Of a stretch of DNA of 64,000 nucleotides, positions 58,040 through 64,000 are shown piece by piece; position 1 is the first letter of the stretch; each line of letters begins with the position of its first letter. A program made the position numbers and the translations under genes. The notes under the pieces are model-generated. The model was not told the DNA's origin, did no database searches, and saw only the letters and a program-made list of their open reading frames with translations. Source of the DNA: Inia geoffrensis (lineage: Eukaryota; Chordata; Mammalia; Artiodactyla; Iniidae); the NCBI GenBank assembly GCA_036417435.1, contig CM070904.1:42132408-42196407 (forward strand), written 5' to 3'.

Positions 58040-58215
58040 ATTAACATTATTATTTAATTCCCACAAAAACTATATCAACAAAGTCATTTTCTTTACATTT
58101 GAAATGATAACACTGAGCTAGAGAAGCTAAATGACTTGCCCAAGGTCACACAGCTAATAACTGGCTCAGGCAGGATTTGACTCTGTGCAAGCCCGGCTGC
58201 CTAACTTTTCTGCTT
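58040..58215 (+). mobile_element. MIR SINE
   Basis: gctaaatgacttgcccaagg, then tcacacagctaataactggc, then caggatttgactctgtgcaa: an unusually well-kept MIR core in forward orientation. Confidence 0.85.
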
Positions 58216-59164
58216 CATTACATGGCACCAACTACTCGAATGACCACTGCTGGAACAGAGAGAGGAAGCACAGAAGTAAAACATCCAGGACATAGTAGAA
58301 AAATGAAAGTCAGAGTGTGTGTGGGGGGGGTGAGGGATAAGAGGTCTGTGAGAGAAACAGTCCACAAACAGTTTTTTTTCTCATGCTCCAAAAATAATTG
58401 AAACTCTTATTATGAGAAAATTTACTAGAGCCTAAATGTATCACTACACAACAAAGCTGCAGAAGTGCTACAAAACACCTAGCACAGGAAATATCCTCTC
58501 GCCAGCAAAATGCAAAATAAACTGGCAACAACATATAAGGGGGCGAGAATATTTATTTTATAAGGATGATAGCAGATACAGCAGCTTCAGCACATCTCGG
58601 GCAATCGCTTAAGGATGGATCCAAGGAAGCCATATTCTGCAGAATTCCAACTTTTTGGTTCTATTAATCAAAAGAGTGAAATATTACTGACTGCCTAATA
58701 TTTGCAACATTATGGGTCAAGCATCATGGAGAAAGTTGAACCAGAGAATCTGCCTTGCGGGAGTTTATTAGCTGAAGAAGGTGTTAGAAAAAATCACTGC
58801 ATACTTTAATGGTAAGCAATATACAAAGATACACAGCACTGTGTAGTGATCTACAACAGCACTGGATTGATTAGGGTTGCTCTTGGTCATAGTTCACTCT
58901 CTCTCTTTACCACATGAACGCTAAGGTACTGATGTATTGTGGTTTCTTCAATTAATTTTTAAAATATGTATGAGATTAATCATATTTTTCAATTCATCAT
59001 ACTTTAATCATCATGTTAAAGATCATTTTTGGTTCTATTTCATATCATTCTTATTTTATTGTATTTTCCCTTTTATCACTCCTTCCCCTTTTCCATCCTT
59101 CCAACCTTCCATCCAAGTGGTTATTTAGATACATTGTATCCTTGGAAATTGAAGAGTGTTTTTC
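58216..59164. other. Unassigned stretch
   Basis: No confident repeat or gene. Includes a G run at about 58323-58330. Confidence 0.4.
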
Positions 59165-59178
59165 ACATGTGCTATTTT

Positions 59179-60013
59179 CTTTTTCTTAATTGGAGTAAAA
59201 TTGCTTTACAGTGTTGTGTTAGTTTCTGCTGTACAATGAAGTGAGTCAGCTGTATGTATACCTATATCCCCTCCCTCTTGGACATCCCTCCCCCCCCCCC
59301 ACATCCCACCCATCTAGGTCATCACAGAGCACAGAGCTGAGCTCCCTGTGCTATACAGCAGGTTCCCACTAGCTAGCTATTTTACACATGGTAGTGTATT
59401 TATGTCAAACCTAATCTCCCAATTCGTCCCACCCTCCCCTTCCCTGCTGTGTCCACATGTCCGTTCTCTACATCTATGTCTTTATTCCTACCCTGCAAAT
59501 AGGTTCACCTGTACCATTTTTCTGGATTCCACATGTATGTGAAATGTTTTTCTCTTTCTGGCTTACTTCAGTCTGTATGACAGACTCTAGGTTCATCCAC
59601 ATCTCTACAAATGACCCAATTTCATTCCTTTTTATGGCTGAGTAATATTCCATTGTATATATGTACCACATCTCCTTTATCCATTTGTCTGTCATTGGAC
59701 ATTTAGGTTGTTTCCATGTCCTGGCTATTGTAAATAGTGGTGCAATGAACATTGGGATACATGTGTCCTTTTGAATTATGGTTTTAGTGGGATCGCTGGG
59801 TCATATGGTAGTTCTATTTTTAGTTTTTTAAGGAACCTCCATACTGTTCTCCATAGTGGCTGTATGAATTTATATTCCCAGCAACAGTGCAAGAGGGTTC
59901 CCTTTTCTCCACACGCTCTCCAGCATTTGTTGTTTGTAGATTTTTTGATGATGGCCATTCTGACCGGTATGAGGTGATACCTCATTGTAGTTTTGATTTG
60001 CATCTCTCTAATA
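59179..60013 (-). mobile_element. 5'-truncated L1 with a different 3' UTR (young)
   Basis: The 3' UTR at left (aattggagtaaaattgcttt; atatcccctccctcttggac, then a C run at 59290-59300) differs from the other L1s here. ORF2 C-terminus follows, with good frames MWYIYTMEYYSAIKRNEI (59474-59752) and [19 protein letters not shown] (59776-60003). Target duplication acatgtgct.ttt-like: acatgtgctatttt (59165-59178) / acatgtgctttt (60014-60025). Confidence 0.88.
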
Positions 60014-60025
60014 ACATGTGCTTTT

Positions 60026-61289
60026 AATTTGCATAAATAGTATTGTTACATATCACATTTCTTGCCATTTTCATCTCACTATTTGTGAGATCATTCCATG
60101 TAGTCCAATGTAAATCTAGCTCATGGTTGCTGACTGTTTTCCCACATATGCATAAGCCTCATTTTCCTGGGCCATTTTCTCAGGTTACCCATCATTTCCT
60201 GTTAATACAGCAGTGATGCTACGAAACTCCTCCACCATGCCTTGTGATTTTCATAAGCTGGGCCATAGGGTCCAGTAACACTTATTTCACTAGGTACTAT
60301 CAGCTTCTCTCCAGTATTGGAACATTTCACCTTCCCACTAGCTGTCCATGTAGAAAGATGTCTCTACCACCTATCCTCACCTCTACCTGCCTTCTAACTT
60401 GGGCTAATTTGGTGATTATAACGTAGTGTTTTATTGTTGTTTTAATTTTCATTTCTGTAATTAGTAGTGGGTTTGAGAATCAATTCACATGTTTATTATA
60501 CACTTATGTGAACTGTCCTTTCAAATACTATATTCGTCTTCATAGATGTCACTTATTTTGCTGAATAGCTTGTATTTTTTAAAATGTTTTACACATTAAA
60601 GTTCTCACTGTTGTAAATTCCATATGCTAAAATTTCCTATAATATGTCTAACTGAGCATAAAGCTTTTATTTTGATTGTAGTTAAAAATTCTAGTTTTTG
60701 TTATTTTGTTTCTCAGTTGCTGTTGTTCTTGTTATTTTTATGCCTGTGCTTTTATGGATTTTTAAAATAGATATCTTTCCCTAAATCAAGATAGAACATG
60801 ACATTCTCCTACATTCCCTTCATCTTCATCTTTCTCCTTTTTTTTCAATATCCAAACTTGTTAAATATCTGTTTTACCAAACAAGGACAATTAAAAATTC
60901 AACTTCATCACTGACTGTCACCATTGCATAAATAAATAGGTATTTTAACACCAAATTACAAGGAGGTAAATTTCACAATAATGAATAGTCACTTACAATT
61001 GAATAAACTTAACACCTTGAAAAACTTCCCACCTGTCTGATTTTTTTTTTTTTTCCTCATTTCATAGCACACTAGTTCATGGACCAAGAGTTGGGACCCA
61101 CTGAATTAGAACATTCCCCATTTTATCGCAGAGACGTGGGTGAAGGGAGAAACTGCCCCAAAATTAATGGAAACCTAACAGCTTTGGTCAAGCTCATCTC
61201 TGGTGCCCCATTGTACCATCAGGGGTTGGCTCAGAGTAAGCCCCAGACAACCAATGATGTGCTCTCTGACACTTCAAATTAGGTTTGTC
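60026..61289. other. AT-rich stretch, possibly very old LINE
   Basis: No firm family. Parts (tcacatgtttattatacact) look like decayed LINE sequence. No gene is supported; the plus frame at 60244-60426 has no motif. Confidence 0.35.
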
Positions 61290-62440
61290 TCTTCTAGAGT
61301 TTCATATAAATGGAAACACACTCTGTATACTCTGTAGCATTTGGCTTCTTCTGCACAGGATATTTTAGAGACATCCGTGTTGCTGTGTGTATCAGTAGTT
61401 TGTTTTTTATCACTGAGTAGTGTACCACTGAATGAATATACCGTAGCGATCATCAACTCGCCCACTGACAAGCATTGAGATTTCTTCCCCTCTGGGGGCT
61501 TTAACAAATAAAGCTGCCATGAGCATTTGTGTGTGAGTTTTGGTTTTCGTTTTCCTTGGGTAAATACCTCAAAATAGACTTTCTGTATTACATGGTTAAA
61601 GGTATATTTTACCTTTTAAGAACTTGCCAGTTTTGGGCTTCCCTGGTGGCGCAGTGGTTAAGAATCCACCTGCCAATGCAGGGGACACGGGTTCAAGCCC
61701 TGGTCCAGAAAGATCCCACATGCCATGGAGCAACTAAGCCCGTGCGCCACAACTACTGAGCCTGCGCTCTAGAGCCCGCGAGCCACAACTACTGAGCCCA
61801 CGTGCCACAACTACTGAAGCCCATGTGCCTAGAGCCCGTGCTCCGCAACAAGACAAGCCACCACAATGAGAAGACCACACACCGCAAGGAGGAGTAGCCC
61901 TTGCTCACCACAACTAGAGAAAGCCCGTGTGCAGCAAGAAAGACCCAATGCAGCCAAAAATAAATAATAAATACGATAAATTAAAAAAAAAAAAAAAAGA
62001 ATCTGCCAGTTTTACAAAGTGCTCTTACCATTTTATGTTCTAACCAGTGATGCATCCATGGTCCAGCTGCAGAACATTGTTGCCAGCACTTGAGATTTCA
62101 AATATTTTTAACTTTACTTAAAAATAACTAGTTACTTCACTATGGTTTTAACTTGCACTTTCCTAAGGGCCAATCATGTGACACGTTTTCACATGCGTAT
62201 TGGCTATTTGTGTGTCTTTTGGAAAGTTTTTGTTCAGATCTTTCGACCGTGTTTTTAACTGAGTTGCTTGTCTTTTTACTGAGTTTTAAGAGTTCTTTAT
62301 AGTCTGGTTACAAATCTTTCTGAGACAGATGAGTGGAGAGTATTTTCTTTTCCAATCAGTGTTTGACTTTTCAAATTCTTAATTGTATCTTTGGAAGAAC
62401 AGACTTTTTATATTTTGATGAAGTCCAATTTATCATTTTT
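61290..62440 (-). mobile_element. Old L1 3' part, split by a SINE
   Basis: Reverse old-L1 order: tttcatataaatggaaacac, ttatcactgagtagtgtacc, aataaagctgccatgagcat, then after the SINE ggccaatcatgtgacacgtt, tattggctatttgtgtgtct and tttgatgaagtccaatttat. No frame kept. Confidence 0.75.
61636..61997 (+). mobile_element. CHR-type SINE, long form
   Basis: Full long form, A box tggcgcagtgg, B box ggttcaagccc, tail aaataataaatacgataaat plus poly(A). Target duplications around 61619-61635 (agaacttgccagttttg) and 61998-62013 (agaatctgccagtttt). Confidence 0.95.
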
Positions 62441-62461
62441 TTCTTTTAGAGCCGAAGTTTT

Positions 62462-62640
62462 TAAAAATTATAACTGACATCAAATATTATATTCGTTTCA
62501 GGTGTAAACTGTAGATTCAATATTTTTATACAGCAGAAATGGTTACCGCAATAAGTCTACTTACCATCCGTCTCCATACAAACATATTACAGTATTACTG
62601 ACTATCTTCCTAGGCTGTACAGGATGGTTGGTGCCACAGC
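62462..62640 (-). mobile_element. Old L1 3' UTR fragment
   Basis: attataactgacatcaaata, attcgtttcaggtgtaaact, tatacagcagaaatggttac, gcaataagtctacttaccat: reverse 3' end of an old L1 (L1M-like). Confidence 0.6.
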
Positions 62641-62862
62641 AGCCATTTAGAGTATGATATAGAACTCCCTTATATGGCCACTCCTAGCTGCAAGAGAGGT
62701 TGGTAGGGTAAATATTTTGCTTTGCCGAAGACAAGAGGGAGGAACGGTATAAATTAAGCCAATCAAAACACATGCCAAGAGTACTTCCTCCAAATATCTC
62801 ACTATGATGTGTCTAGATTTGTTTTTTCTTGGTGTCTCAATGAGCCCCTTCAATAAGCTCTT

Positions 62863-63262
62863 ACATCTCTTGATGATTTAAGGAAAAGTTCAGGCATTCT
62901 TTCCTTTTAACTACTTTTTCTTCATTTTGGGGCTTTTTTAGAAAGATAGTGACACATTTCACTCCTCTGTATCTCCTCCCTCTCATTTTTTCCAAATCTT
63001 TATTTCTTCCCTGTATCTTCCAGGAGAGATACCGAACTTGATATTCCAATTTGCTATAGCAGCTTTCAGCTGTATTTGATCTAGGATTCAGTCCATGCAC
63101 TGACTTTTTTATTTTAATAATTATAGGTTTTATACCCATTTTCTCCTCATGGTTCCTCTTCACAAATTCTTCATACTCTTTCTCTTTACAATAATCATCA
63201 GTTTTTTCTCCATGAGAATAGTCTTGTTTGCTCTGGCTTACTAGTTCTGTGCTCTCATGCAT
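62863..63262 (-). pseudogene. L1 ORF1-like coiled-coil remnant (uncertain)
   Basis: A 133-codon frame rich in K and E contains IKKSVHGLNPRSNTAESCY, which resembles the L1 ORF1 coiled-coil segment around SLEGLNSRLNEAEERIS, followed by a basic stretch. Same strand as the L1 pieces at 61290-62640. It could instead be a chance K/E-rich frame. No RNA-binding or C-terminal domain remains. Confidence 0.35.
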
Positions 63263-63457
63263 AGATTAATATCTTGTTTTCTTCTTCTCATAGTTTGTAC
63301 CCTCTTCATTATTGTCCTCAAGAGTCTATAGACAAAGGGATTACAAGCTAGTTTTGCTTTACACGATGAAGAAGGGCAAAGTCTAGGCCCCAGTTAATGC
63401 TCTTCTAGGTGAATTTACGGCATCAGGTGTGGTGTTGTGCCTGTCAGGGAGCCTCTT

Positions 63458-63577
63458 TTCGTTTTTGGCCATGCCCTGCAGCATGTAGGATCTTAGTTTC
63501 CTGACCAGGGATCGAACCTGTGTCCCCTGTTTTGGAAGCGGGGAGTCTTAACCACTGGACCGCCAGGGAAGTCCCAG
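63458..63577 (-). mobile_element. CHR-related SINE, short older type
   Basis: tttttggccatgccctgcag, cctgaccagggatcgaacct, ending gaccgccagggaagtccc. Target duplications gagcctctt at 63449-63457 and 63581-63589. Confidence 0.88.
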
Positions 63578-63589
63578 AGAGAGCCTCTT

Positions 63590-64000
63590 ATGTTACAGTC
63601 TTGGGTGAGTCTTCATTTGCCCACTACTTCAGATGACCTTGACCCTTAAGGCACTTCCCAATACCTCTGCCCTGGAACCACTCATTTTTACGGGTTTCTA
63701 CCTGTGTCATATTCACTGGCTCAAAGAATTGATGGGGGGGGAGAAGAGGCAGCCCCGAGGGCCATCCATCCCACCTCCATTTGCTGTGATGGGCTCCGCA
63801 TTTAACCTAGGGTCCAGGACTGCTCTGCTGCTCTACAACACCTCTGAGTGCTGTAGGCACTGCCCTTTTCATGCCCTTCCAGAGTGGTAGGGCTGACGAC
63901 GTTGTACTTGGGATAGTACGGAGAAAATAGGGGCCCATAACTAGAAAGCTCTCCCACCCCCAACCTACCTCCTATCTGTGGTGTCTGCCTTTCTCCCATT
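63590..64000. other. Unassigned right end of window
   Basis: Mixed composition. Overlapping frames on both strands (63633-63890 plus, 63802-63999 minus) have no known motif. Confidence 0.4.

Overview
The window is nuclear DNA of a mammal, almost certainly a cetacean (whale or dolphin). The evidence is its repeats. It carries about 25 tRNA-derived CHR-type SINEs (Pol III A box tggcgcagtgg, B box ggttcgtgcc or ggttcgagcc). Several are a short, little-diverged form ending in a plain poly(A) run that I associate with cetaceans. It also carries cetartiodactyl-type L1 3' ends, ancient L2, MIR and MER5 elements, and MLT1-type LTRs. I see no complete protein-coding gene, tRNA or rRNA gene. The longer open frames lie on SINE, L1 or L2 sequence or are AT-rich chance frames. 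The setting is a gene desert or a large intron.

Layout. 1-4.2 kb: an L1 3' end, an old L1 split by a SINE, and an L2 split by another element. 5.9-9.7 kb: a three-level nest (L2, then an old L1, then a younger L1). 9.7-12.5 kb: one long minus-strand L2 broken by four SINEs, followed by a plus-strand L2 to 13.4 kb. 13.7-20.8 kb: MIR and L2 tails, a hybrid SINE, a GT microsatellite, a GATA-motif cluster and an old L1. 20.8-25.3 kb: mostly unique, with a tail-to-tail L2 pair and an MLT1-type LTR. 26.55-27.35 kb: the only CpG island, holding an unrecognised minus-strand frame with strong codon periodicity. 28-39 kb: SINE-poor, with an LTR, MIR, MER5 copies, microsatellites and a 1.3-kb repeat-free AT-rich block. 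39.4-42.1 kb: an unusual L1 copy holding only 5' UTR and ORF1 between perfect target duplications. 42.2-43.2 kb: four MER5-type copies in a row. 43.5-46.7 kb: old L1, L2 and SINEs. 46.7-51.3 kb: repeat-poor. 51.3-64 kb: dense repeats, including a tailless SINE, a SINE-in-L1-in-L1 stack and a 58-bp SINE stub.

The best leads are the CpG-island frame, the half-length L1, the hybrid SINE at 14.6 kb and the tailless SINE at 52 kb. No cooperating gene system (operon, CRISPR, biosynthetic cluster) is present. Repeat family names come from memory of consensus sequences and need a RepeatMasker/Dfam run.
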